From: Singulisphaera sp. GP187
GTDB lineage: Bacteria > Planctomycetota > Planctomycetia > Isosphaerales > Isosphaeraceae
Assembly: GCF_900129635.1 (NCBI RefSeq)
Contig: NZ_FSRB01000001.1
Span: 3,263,501 to 3,327,500 of the forward strand
Direction: 5' to 3'
Length of the DNA stretch: 64,000 nucleotides
Shown piece after piece: positions 9,801-15,460 of this stretch (positions within the stretch are counted from its first letter, which is position 1; each line of letters opens with the position of its first letter). The position numbers and the translations under genes were made by a program. Below the pieces are notes generated by a model, which did no database searches, was not told where the DNA came from, and saw nothing but the letters and a program-made list of their open reading frames with translations.

Positions 9801-11185
9801 CGGCCCGGACCGAGACGGCCAGCGGCGCCGTGACCACCTACGCCTACGACCACCGCAACCGCCTCACCGCCGTCACCCGCAAGAACGCCGGCGGCGTCGT
9901 CGTGATGCAGGCGACCTACACCTACGACGCGTTCGACCGCCGCATCGGCATTGTCGTCGACGCCGACGGCGCCGGGGCCGCCGCCCCGGTGCAGTCCTGG
10001 ACGGCCTACGACGGCGTCAACCCCTACGCCGACTTCGACGCCGCCGGCACGCTGAAGACCCGCTACCTGCACGGCCCGGCCGTCGACATGCTCCTGGCCC
10101 GGACCGACGCCGCCGGGACCACCGCATGGTACCTGACCGACCGCCTGGGCACGGTCCACGACCTGGCCAACACGGCGGGCACGGTGATCGACCACGTCGC
10201 CTACGACAGCTTCGGCCGCGTCACGGCCGAGACCAACCCGTCGGCCGGGGACCGGTTCAAGTTCACCGGCCGCGAGCTCGACACCGCGACGGGATTGCAG
10301 TACCACCGGGCCCGCTACTATGATGCGGCACTGGGCCGCTGGACGCAGGAGGACCCGATCGGCTTCGCGGCCGGTGACGCCAACCTTTACCGCTACGTCG
10401 GCAATGGGCCGACCAACGCCACCGACCCCCTGGGGCTAGCTGCAGGTGCCCCTTCCCAAAGCACTCCCCCCGGTGGTTGGGCATCACCCACAGGGGCCTT
10501 TGTAGGAGGGTTCGGCTGGAGTCTCCTGGACAACACGCTTGGATGGATCGTCGATTTGGACGGCCTTGCGGCAGCTGGGAGTAACATTAATAGCGATTTC
10601 GCAGGCCATCAGGCAAACGGCCGCGTGACAGCGGGCTACGGGATGAGCCCTTTCGAGGCTCTCGAGGCTGCCAACGCCCCGTCCATGGGTGGTGTCCACC
10701 AGCGAGGAGGCAGCTTCGTCAGCAAGGATACGGGCGGAAGCCTGCTGGCCGCTGCGGAGGCGGGTAGTGCGGCGCTCGGCGTAGTCAGCGGGCCGGGCAT
10801 CGGCAAGGCCGCCAAGCTGGGGAAAATTGGCGGCAAGGTTGATGACCTTTGTCCGACTCCAAAGAGATACAGGGACAAAATCGACGAGTTGGTATCTGGA
10901 TCAAAGCCGTCTCAACGTGACCTTGGGAATTTACCAACAAAGCCGACGGCTGCGACGAAGCAAATCAGCCCGAACCAGATGAATAAGGCGATTCAGAACG
11001 GCCAGGCACCGAAATCGATAGAACGAGTGGACATCGGAAAGATCAAGGGTGAGCAGACGCACGTCCATTTGGATGATGGATCAGCGCTCAACATTGATGG
11101 TTCCTGGAAACATGGTGGCCGGCAACTCTCGAATGCAGAAAAAGATTGGCTGAAAGGAAACGGCTGGATCAACATCCCGAAATGA
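3890..11185 (+). CDS. Giant secreted RHS/YD-repeat protein with Calx-beta and FG-GAP-like arrays and a C-terminal toxin-like tip
   Basis: A 2431-residue protein starting at GTG 3890, chosen because GAGGA sits 8 bases upstream and the planctomycete extracellular N-terminal motif (LEVRQLL) then falls near residue 29. Visible domains are two Calx-beta domains (about 34-145 and 152-274), an RHS N-terminal part (from about 435), YD repeats, ten FG-GAP-like 41-residue repeats (about 901-1314), more YD repeats, and the RHS core ending at about 2184 with RARYYDAALGRW, QEDPIG, NLYRYVGN and DPLGL. The last 247 residues differ in codon use and are more AT-rich. They end in THVHLDDGSALNIDG and a WKHGG segment, resembling the polymorphic toxin type 24 group; that family call is tentative. 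By family knowledge the RHS core forms a shell that is cleaved at the DPxGL motif. The putative immunity gene follows 11 bases later. Confidence 0.9.
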   Translation: MRRPRRPASRRIDRSRHGLPPLIQALEVRQLLTVPTVDYGPYSNGSETQTGPADTAAFHFWIVNGEGPVTIYYTISGTATEGLDYQSIARSVTIPGGSSDAYVEITPIDDALDEDDETVVLSIEHRPNDYLVQPSAPSFSVTIHDNDTSEPQPAEVRIEATDPKAAEPNNTTQANPDKGRFTITRTGDTSSSLTVEYTVSGTATAGTDYTTLAGTVTIPVGQTSVTIDVTPKHDTLKELDETVKVTLKPRPSYGYTVVGNPATVTIADNDSNRGRPTTDNNRDRDNGPMGPMSPYDQPPLNIGAPPCPTPGINPQTGQMDYSPSGNGQPFCEAPRPDYSNHTNPHPIVSVEWTLPDSGPVPDKIVATLNFGGIVGTPIHYSTAGLVPGQTVLFVMQVNASALPTGHYDYAIDLEASFGSELSTYTITGAREIFNRIDSPYGNRWWIGDLDRIVPAAGGVALIRGDATAGWFADDGAGGYITPEGSSSRLAHAGAGGWVLTHKDGGRSEFNASGLLTARVDRNGNATTYAYVDGDGDGVAGELGQATDPYGRVATYTYSGGLLQAMRDYAGRVTTYGYIGRRLTSITQVDPDGAGPLTSSVSTFAYDDNGLMTASHDATGRVTTFTYDPSSLRVLSMARSGLDAQQVTPIAIRGLVDPTTGVGTAANPAPMALPSAAKATVVDATHRTTTLTTDRFGYVTEEVDPLGNVTQYERDAHGRVLKITGPDPDGPGGPLTAPVTTFAYDGRGNLTGMTLPDLSTRVWTYDPTFSQPLSYRDETGRTTTYTLDGRGNRLTETDPLGRVTTSSYDSRGNLTSVTRPDPDGAGPLLAPTTGFTYDSKGRLTTITLPGGATQKFAYNAADDLIRETDELGRITYYQYDAMGRQTGTTQSDPDGAGTADPAVYRPSTGQWLITAPSGAPASPIAYGGSNDLPAVADYNGDGKPDLAVYRPSTGQWFFAGQAQPITYGGSNDLPAAADYNGDGIADLAVYRPSTGQWFFAGQAQPVSFGGPNDLPAPADYNGDGTADLAVYRPSTGQWFIAGQAQPISFGGSQDRPAPADYNGDGTADFATYRPSTGQWFIAGQAQPISLGGPNGLPAAADYDGDGKADLAVYRPSTGQWFIAPFSGVPTSFGIPNDLPAPADYDGDGKTDLAVYRPSTGQWFIAGQGQPISFGGPNDLPAPADFDGDGKVDLAVYQPSTGQWFIAGQAQPVSFGGPNGLPAAADYDGDGKADLAVYQPSTGQWFIAGQAQPISYGGSQDRPAAADYNGDGTADLATYRPSTGQLFLAGQGQPISLGEPNDLPAPGNYYGFGQAAPRSFATYDAAGRLTTETDPLGRVTTYQYDPAGRLASVTAPDPDGAGPLTAPVTRYAYDAEDRLTSLTDPLGRVTTSNYDPAGRLASVVGPDPDGAGPLTAPVTSYGYDNLGRLTSTTDPLGRITSFAYDVRDRLTTITAPDPDGAGPLASPVTVYSYDAVGRPTTVTDPLNRVTTSEYDAAGQLIKVTAPDPDGAGPLTAPVSIFTYDNLGRLATTLDPLGRTSTFAYDLRDRLTTITAPDPDGVGPLTAPVTRYAYDAVGNRIAVTDPLNKTTTFAYDRLDRLVTVTDPHSGLTRYAYDAVSNLTAVTDTLGKTTTSTYDGLDRLVTVADPRSGLTRYAYDAVSNRTAVTDPLGNRTTFSYDALDRLTAILDPRGLATTLAYDAADQLTGVTDRLGRRTAFAYDGLGRRTNERWLDGAGNTLRTFTSTYDAASQLLGIADPDATLTFTYDNLGRQTTATTSGAATGQPGLTLTSGYDAVGNRTRLADNLAGTGWAGPGVTTFAYDALDRLTTIARSLGSHIGPQVGFSYDADSRLTALARTLGGTGTAVNSSFAYDALDRLTTLIHQVAGGATLASYTYGYDAASRLTTETNAEGAFNYTYDDTGQLTGVGGARSEGYSYDLNGNRTLPGYVTGTGNRLEQAPGSTLIYDAEGNLTARTETASGAVTTYAYDHRNRLTAVTRKNAGGVVVMQATYTYDAFDRRIGIVVDADGAGAAAPVQSWTAYDGVNPYADFDAAGTLKTRYLHGPAVDMLLARTDAAGTTAWYLTDRLGTVHDLANTAGTVIDHVAYDSFGRVTAETNPSAGDRFKFTGRELDTATGLQYHRARYYDAALGRWTQEDPIGFAAGDANLYRYVGNGPTNATDPLGLAAGAPSQSTPPGGWASPTGAFVGGFGWSLLDNTLGWIVDLDGLAAAGSNINSDFAGHQANGRVTAGYGMSPFEALEAANAPSMGGVHQRGGSFVSKDTGGSLLAAAEAGSAALGVVSGPGIGKAAKLGKIGGKVDDLCPTPKRYRDKIDELVSGSKPSQRDLGNLPTKPTAATKQISPNQMNKAIQNGQAPKSIERVDIGKIKGEQTHVHLDDGSALNIDGSWKHGGRQLSNAEKDWLKGNGWINIPK
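6590..7830 (+). repeat. Ten in-frame FG-GAP/VCBS-like repeats (123-bp unit)
   Basis: Each unit carries VYRPSTGQW, an AGQAQP segment and DLPAPADYNGDG. The first unit is 45 residues, most others are 41, and the last is degenerate. DYNGDG/DYDGDG is the calcium-loop signature of FG-GAP beta-propeller repeats. Near-identical DNA between units suggests recent amplification. The array splits the DPDGAG / PLTAPV linker that recurs between the YD repeats on either side. Confidence 0.85.
7852..8640 (+). repeat. Tandem long YD-repeat units inside the RHS gene
   Basis: Successive units of roughly 190 bp carry TDPLGRVTT, YDPAGRL, PDPDGAGPLTAPV and YAYD. The DNA is highly similar between units, as expected for an RHS shell array that homogenises by recombination. 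Shorter YD units continue to about 9900. Confidence 0.8.
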
Positions 11186-11196
11186 GTACGTAATCC

Positions 11197-11667
11197 ATGC
11201 GCAAAAACATCAATAGATGGATATCTAACCATGCATGCATGGTTACGCCAGGACAAATTGTCGACATACACGTAAATGAACTCGACCCAAGTCTGAATTC
11301 CCAGGACAAGTGGATCAGAGGAATCCAGCAAGTACTTGCCGAAGGCTCCATGTTGACACATTGTGCCAATGGCGCAGAATACACTCTGGCAGGTTGTATT
11401 AGTTTGCGATCCTCGACGGATCGGCTCGGCATAAATTTTGGAGACGAAGACGATCTTTTTTACGAACTCGATATTACACCTCCGTCGATTTATTTGTTCC
11501 CGCTCGGAAAAGAGCCGTGGAACGATCAAAGTCATGATTTCGTTCGACTCGACCCGTCGTTGCCTTTAAGTATTCTTTCTGATGCAGTTGCACTTTATCT
11601 TGAATACAAAGAATCAACGGAGGCTGAGTTCAGGAGAAGTCTCTGGCTAGTGCCTCCTCAACGGTAA
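11197..11667 (+). CDS. Putative immunity protein for the RHS C-terminal toxin
   Basis: A 156-residue acidic protein of no recognised family, starting 11 bases after the RHS stop. It has no signal peptide or TM segment, so it should be cytoplasmic. Its codon use and AT-rich composition match the RHS tip rather than the GC-rich shell, which suggests the two arrived together as a toxin/immunity cassette. Assignment as immunity rests only on position, size and composition. The 66-bp palindrome lies about 35 bases after its stop. Confidence 0.6.
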   Translation: MRKNINRWISNHACMVTPGQIVDIHVNELDPSLNSQDKWIRGIQQVLAEGSMLTHCANGAEYTLAGCISLRSSTDRLGINFGDEDDLFYELDITPPSIYLFPLGKEPWNDQSHDFVRLDPSLPLSILSDAVALYLEYKESTEAEFRRSLWLVPPQR

Positions 11668-11703
11668 GATCTGCGATCGTCCTCTCGCCAGAGCGAATAA
11701 AGG

Positions 11704-11771
11704 GGCGAACAAAGGGGGACATAGCGATTATCGACAGTTGTCGATAATCGCTATGTCCCCCTTTGTTCGCC
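11704..11771. repeat. Near-perfect 68-bp palindrome
   Basis: Two 33-base arms (11704-11736 and 11739-11771) are exact reverse complements around a 2-base centre. The arms contain GCGAACAAAGGGGGACATAG and GATTATCGACA. The right arm's end is repeated directly at 11771-11791 (CTATGTCCCCCTTTGTTCGC). It lies exactly between the immunity gene and the displaced RHS tip. It could act as a terminator, but its size suggests a mobile-element end or an inverted-duplication scar. Confidence 0.9.
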
Positions 11772-11791
11772 TATGTCCCCCTTTGTTCGCC

Positions 11792-12970
11792 GACCGCCGG
11801 GACGCTGCGGACCCGCTACCTGCACGGCCCGGCCGTCGACATGCTCCTGGCCCGGACCGACGCCACCGGTGCCACCGCGTGGTATCTGGCCGACCGCCTG
11901 GGCTCGATCCGCGATCTGGCCAACACAGCGGGCACGGTGATCGACCACGTCGTCTACGACAGCTTTGGCCGCGTCACGGCCGAATCCAACCCGTCAGCCG
12001 GGGACCGGTTCAAGTTCACCGGCCGCGAGCTCGACGCCGCGACGGGATTGCAGTACCACCGAGCCCGCTACTATGATGCGGCGCTGGGCCGCTGGACCCA
12101 GGAAGACCCGATCGGGTTCGCGGCAGGCGACGCCAACCTCTACCGCTACGTCGGCAACGGGCCGACCGGCAAAGTCGACCCGTCCGGGTTGGCCGACTTC
12201 CACCTCGGGGGCCAGGGCTACGTGTGGCCCTGGAACTGGACCCCAAGTTGGGGCGGGGTGGGAAATACAGTCGGAGCATACGGCCAGTCCCTCGGCGTGA
12301 TTGGGGCGGGTGGACTCGGAGGTGGGGCTGGTGGAGCGATATCAGGAGGAGTGACCTGGGGAGTGGCAGATACGGTGGCGGGAGGGGTAGTATTAGGCCC
12401 CCCAGGAGCCGTGGCAGGATTTGGGATTGGGGCCGAGTCAGGAAGCAGTTTCGGAGGAATTCTAGACGGAGTAGGTGGCGCTTGGGGGCATTGACGTCAC
12501 CGCCCGATACCACGTTGAGAGGTGCCTTTTGGAGCGGATGGGATACCGGTTTGCAGCTTGGACCCACCGGACCATTCTTCAAGCCCAACCCTGGCGGCAA
12601 TCGTCCGGGTCGAATGCCGAGCCGTCAGACCTGTCCTGCTCCAAACAATACAAAACCCAATCCAATCGAAGTCAATGAGAAGACCATTAGACAAGCCATG
12701 CAAGGTGCTGAATTGCACTCTCAGCAGTCAGGCGGAGCTTCAATTCCCGTTATCGAGCGATATGTCCGCAGACTGGAGGCTGAGGATGTACCTCCGCCCA
12801 TCAATGTTGATAACGATTACGGTGTGATAGTTGATGGCGTCCACCGATACATTGCTGGCAGGCTTTTCGGAAAGAATCCGCCCATTCAAGATTGGCCGGG
12901 GGGTGATCCCTCTCGCATCGTTCCTTGGGACCAGTTCAAGTTCTCTCCAAAGGACTGGGGCAACAGATGA
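11792..12970 (+). pseudogene. Displaced RHS tip with ParB-like toxin region, frameshifted
   Basis: It opens within RHS core sequence with no own start, runs through RARYYDAALGRW and QEDPIG to KVDPSGLAD, then a Gly-rich hydrophobic stretch. That frame stops at 12494. Another frame takes over at about 12485 and ends in VIVDGVHRYIAGRLFGK and WPGGDPSRIVPWDQ. The segment around INVDNDYGVIVDGVHRYIAG resembles ParB/Srx-type domains used as toxin tips. One frame change within CTTGGGGGC would join the two parts. Lacking a start and carrying a frameshift, it looks silent unless recombined with the main RHS gene. Its stop overlaps the next gene's start (ATGA). Confidence 0.75.
11797..12180 (+). repeat. 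Second copy of the RHS core 3' end
   Basis: About 385 bases closely match 10050-10430 of the main RHS gene, with scattered synonymous changes, and cover the segment from ACGCTG..ACCCGCTACCTGC to the GTCGGCAA..GGGCCGACC codons. This is a long direct repeat that could support recombination between the main and displaced tips, swapping the expressed toxin. Confidence 0.9.
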
Positions 12971-13458
12971 ATCACACGTTTCAAATCAAATGCAATACGG
13001 GGGCGCATGTCACGATTCACGCTGACAGGCTAGCGGGCGCAAACTTAGAGCGTCTCAATCTCCACCAAGCGGTCTTGGACGGTGAAGACCTTACTCAAGC
13101 AAGCTTCGTTGATTCCGATCTTAGGTCGGCCTCTTTGGATCGTTCGGTGCTTCGAGCAGCGAATTTGACGAATTGCACGCTGATCAATGCTTGGCTCGTT
13201 GGGGCCGACTGCCGAGGTGCCCAATTTACTCGATCACGGGCTATTTTTGCCAATTTTTCACAAGCAGACTTGAGTGATGCGGATTTGTCGGATGTTGATG
13301 TCGAAGGAGCTGATTTTAGGAACTCGACCCTGTTTGGGGCGAACATGAAATGCACGGATATAAAATCCGCAAATTTCAATGGTTCCAAATACGATGATTT
13401 TACGCAATGGCCAGTGGGATTTGATCCTGCAAGTACGGGAGCAATTAAAGTTTCGTAG
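12967..13458 (+). CDS. Pentapeptide-repeat protein, putative immunity protein of the displaced RHS tip
   Basis: A 163-residue protein. From about residue 20 to 140 it shows A(D/N)LxxAxL pentapeptide repeats such as GANLERL, SASLDRS, LRAANL, SQADLSDADL and GADFRNS, which predict a right-handed quadrilateral beta-helix. Its ATG overlaps the stop of the upstream toxin frame (ATGA), so the two were translationally coupled. Pentapeptide proteins commonly serve as immunity proteins in polymorphic-toxin loci. Codon use is AT-rich like the upstream toxin part. There is no signal peptide or membrane segment. Confidence 0.8.
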   Translation: MNHTFQIKCNTGAHVTIHADRLAGANLERLNLHQAVLDGEDLTQASFVDSDLRSASLDRSVLRAANLTNCTLINAWLVGADCRGAQFTRSRAIFANFSQADLSDADLSDVDVEGADFRNSTLFGANMKCTDIKSANFNGSKYDDFTQWPVGFDPASTGAIKVS

Positions 13459-13569
13459 CTAACTGAATCTGCACCCAGAGCGCACAAGGACATGCACTGC
13501 ATCGAGCAAACGCTTGCCGTCACGCATTCTATGTAGTGGCCGGGTCGCACCGGGGATTGCTCCCCGGGG

Positions 13570-13644
13570 GTCGGGTAAGGAGGTGACGTCGCCGTCACCC
13601 CCTCCCCTCAGAACTGCACGGGAATGTTGCCATTCATGGGCGAA
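13570..13644 (-). ncRNA. Possible 3'-end remnant of a group II intron (domains V/VI)
   Basis: Read on the minus strand, GAATG-GCAA-CATTC forms a GNRA-capped stem followed by CGTGCAGTTC and TGAGGGG, then a hairpin GGTGACG-GCGA-CGTCACC and CCTTACCCGAC. This order (domain V-like, then a domain VI-like hairpin with an unpaired A before the end) matches the 3' ends of bacterial group II introns. The 5' lower strand of domain V does not pair, and there is no reverse transcriptase, so it is at best a scar. Confidence 0.4.
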
Positions 13645-13806
13645 TAAAGACAGCCATGTAGGAATCGGTCAAAACGAGGGCGGGCAGCCTGGGGACGAAG
13701 TGGCCCCGTCCCGGCCAGGAATACTGGCGGTTTGTTCAGATTCCGGGGACGAACCGCGGGCCGATGGACCATCTCTGTCGCTGCAGATCACGCTCGCCAC
13801 ACTGGT
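13645..13806. other. Non-coding stretch before the IS4-type element
   Basis: Nothing recognised. It lies between the intron-like scar and the target-site duplication at 13807-13814. Confidence 0.4.
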
Positions 13807-13814
13807 AATATCAG

Positions 13815-15337
13815 CAATAGTGTCCGGGATTGACCTTCATCAAATCTTCGCTTGCGCTTTTGGTTACGGTCGGCCACAGTATTCGTCATGGCGGCCAAGA
13901 AACCACCCCTGGTTGACACTCCCCCTTCCCAGCGACCTGAACGGGTCGGGGCACCGGGGTGGCTCTCTCGTGATTTGCCCATCTGGCCCGATCAAGTGGT
14001 CGGGGCCAAGCACATCCATTCGATCGAACGGCTCATCGCACAACTTCGCGACCAGGACCCCCATGGCAACCGCGACCTCTTCCTCGACGACGTCTTCGTT
14101 GCCATGCTCCTGGCCTTCTTCAACCCCACTCTGCGGACCCTCAGGACGAGCGAGGATTTCAGCCAAACCCGACAAGCCCAAAAATTCCTCTCGATCCAGA
14201 AACTCTGCAAAAGCACCCTCTCCGACTTCAATAAGTTGGCCGACCACACTCGCTTGCAGCCGATCCTCGATCAGCTCCGACGCAACGTTCTCAAGCCCAG
14301 TCCCAACCCGAACCAGGCCGCCGATCCCCTGAGCTCGCTTCACCGCCAGGTCCTCGCCGTCGATGGCACCTTCCTTCATGCCGCCGCCTCAGTGGCCTGG
14401 AGCGTCCGCCGCCGCGGCGGCAAGACCGGCGCTCGCCTCGACTTCCATGTCGATGCCCAAACCTGGCTCCCCGAGCTGATCGTCGTCCCCGAGGCCGGCC
14501 AGAGCGAGGCGACCACCGCCGCGTACTCCATCACCCCCGGGGCGATCCATCTCTACGACCGGGGGATCTTCAGCTTCAAGCTGATCAAGGCCCACGTAGA
14601 ACCGGCGGCGGATTTCGTGATGCGGTTCCGGAAACCCGGAGAACGCACCCCCAACCTCGAGACGACCGAGACGAGGGAACTCACCCAAGAGGCCCGCGAC
14701 GCGGACGTCATCTCCGATCGACTGGTCCGTTTTCCCGGCTCGACGCATCGCAAACCGCTGGGCATCGTCCTTCGCGAAGTGGTCATCGTCCCCAAGGATG
14801 ACCCCGAGAATCCGGTCTACCTCTTGACGACCCTGCTCGAGCCCGACGCATCAATTATCGGAGTATTATATCGTCATAGATGGCAAGTTGAACTGTTTTT
14901 CCGCTGGCTGAAAAGCTACGCGCGGTTCGATCATCTGATCAGTCACAGCCGCGAGGGTGTGCTGTTGAGCTTCTACGTCGCCGTGATCGGCGTCACGCTC
15001 ATGTACATCCATACAGGGAATCGCCCCAGCAAGTATATGTTTAGTCTGCTGGGAATGGTGGCCAACGGAACGGCGACGATGGACGAGATCATGCCGATCC
15101 TTCGCGAGCGGGAGCGTCAGTGCCAATTACAGCGTGACCGCGTTGCGCGGAAGCGTGCCGAAAAACCCAAATAAGCGATCAGGGCCCGTCCACGCGCTGC
15201 GGACGAGGTCATGCCGCGGCATGCGCCGGGATCGCCCTCCAAACCGAAGGAGGCGGCTGCAAGGCTGTTCAAATCGAATTATTCTGGGATGTCCTGACGA
15301 AAAGCCTCCTCGCCATCAGGAATCCCGGACACTATTG
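13815..15337 (+). mobile_element. Intact IS4-family-type insertion sequence, 1523 bp
   Basis: Perfect 17-bp terminal inverted repeats CAATAGTGTCCGGGATT (13815-13831) and its reverse complement (15321-15337) bound a single transposase gene. The element is flanked by an exact 8-bp target-site duplication AATATCAG (13807-13814 and 15338-15345). Perfect ends, perfect duplication and an intact gene indicate a recent, probably still active insertion. Confidence 0.95.
13888..15174 (+). CDS. IS4-family transposase
   Basis: A 428-residue DDE transposase. LAVDGTF (near residue 162) supplies the first Asp and LYDRGIF (near 220) the second. YRHRWQVELFFRWLK (near 330) carries the YREK signature with the catalytic Glu, the hallmark of IS4-type enzymes. 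ATG 13888 is preferred because it falls inside the element, whereas the frame also runs 12 codons upstream toward the left inverted repeat. The length is normal and no break is seen. Confidence 0.93.
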   Translation: MAAKKPPLVDTPPSQRPERVGAPGWLSRDLPIWPDQVVGAKHIHSIERLIAQLRDQDPHGNRDLFLDDVFVAMLLAFFNPTLRTLRTSEDFSQTRQAQKFLSIQKLCKSTLSDFNKLADHTRLQPILDQLRRNVLKPSPNPNQAADPLSSLHRQVLAVDGTFLHAAASVAWSVRRRGGKTGARLDFHVDAQTWLPELIVVPEAGQSEATTAAYSITPGAIHLYDRGIFSFKLIKAHVEPAADFVMRFRKPGERTPNLETTETRELTQEARDADVISDRLVRFPGSTHRKPLGIVLREVVIVPKDDPENPVYLLTTLLEPDASIIGVLYRHRWQVELFFRWLKSYARFDHLISHSREGVLLSFYVAVIGVTLMYIHTGNRPSKYMFSLLGMVANGTATMDEIMPILRERERQCQLQRDRVARKRAEKPK

Positions 15338-15460
15338 AATATCAGGGGAGTGACCCCACACAGCCGGATCCGACGTTGGTGATCGGACAGAGCGCCACGC
15401 TTTAACCACGGCTTTGCGCCACGGGGACATTCGACGTTATTCGGTCCCTCGGCCGGGTCG
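15338..15460. other. Short non-coding spacer between two insertion sequences
   Basis: It contains the right copy of the 8-bp target duplication (15338-15345), then sequence with no recognised gene up to the 3' end of the IS110 transposase. Confidence 0.4.

Noticed and set aside
15240..15290. tRNA-like GTTCAAATC stretch
   Set aside because: There is no matching acceptor stem, D-arm or anticodon arm, and it lies inside the IS4-type element.
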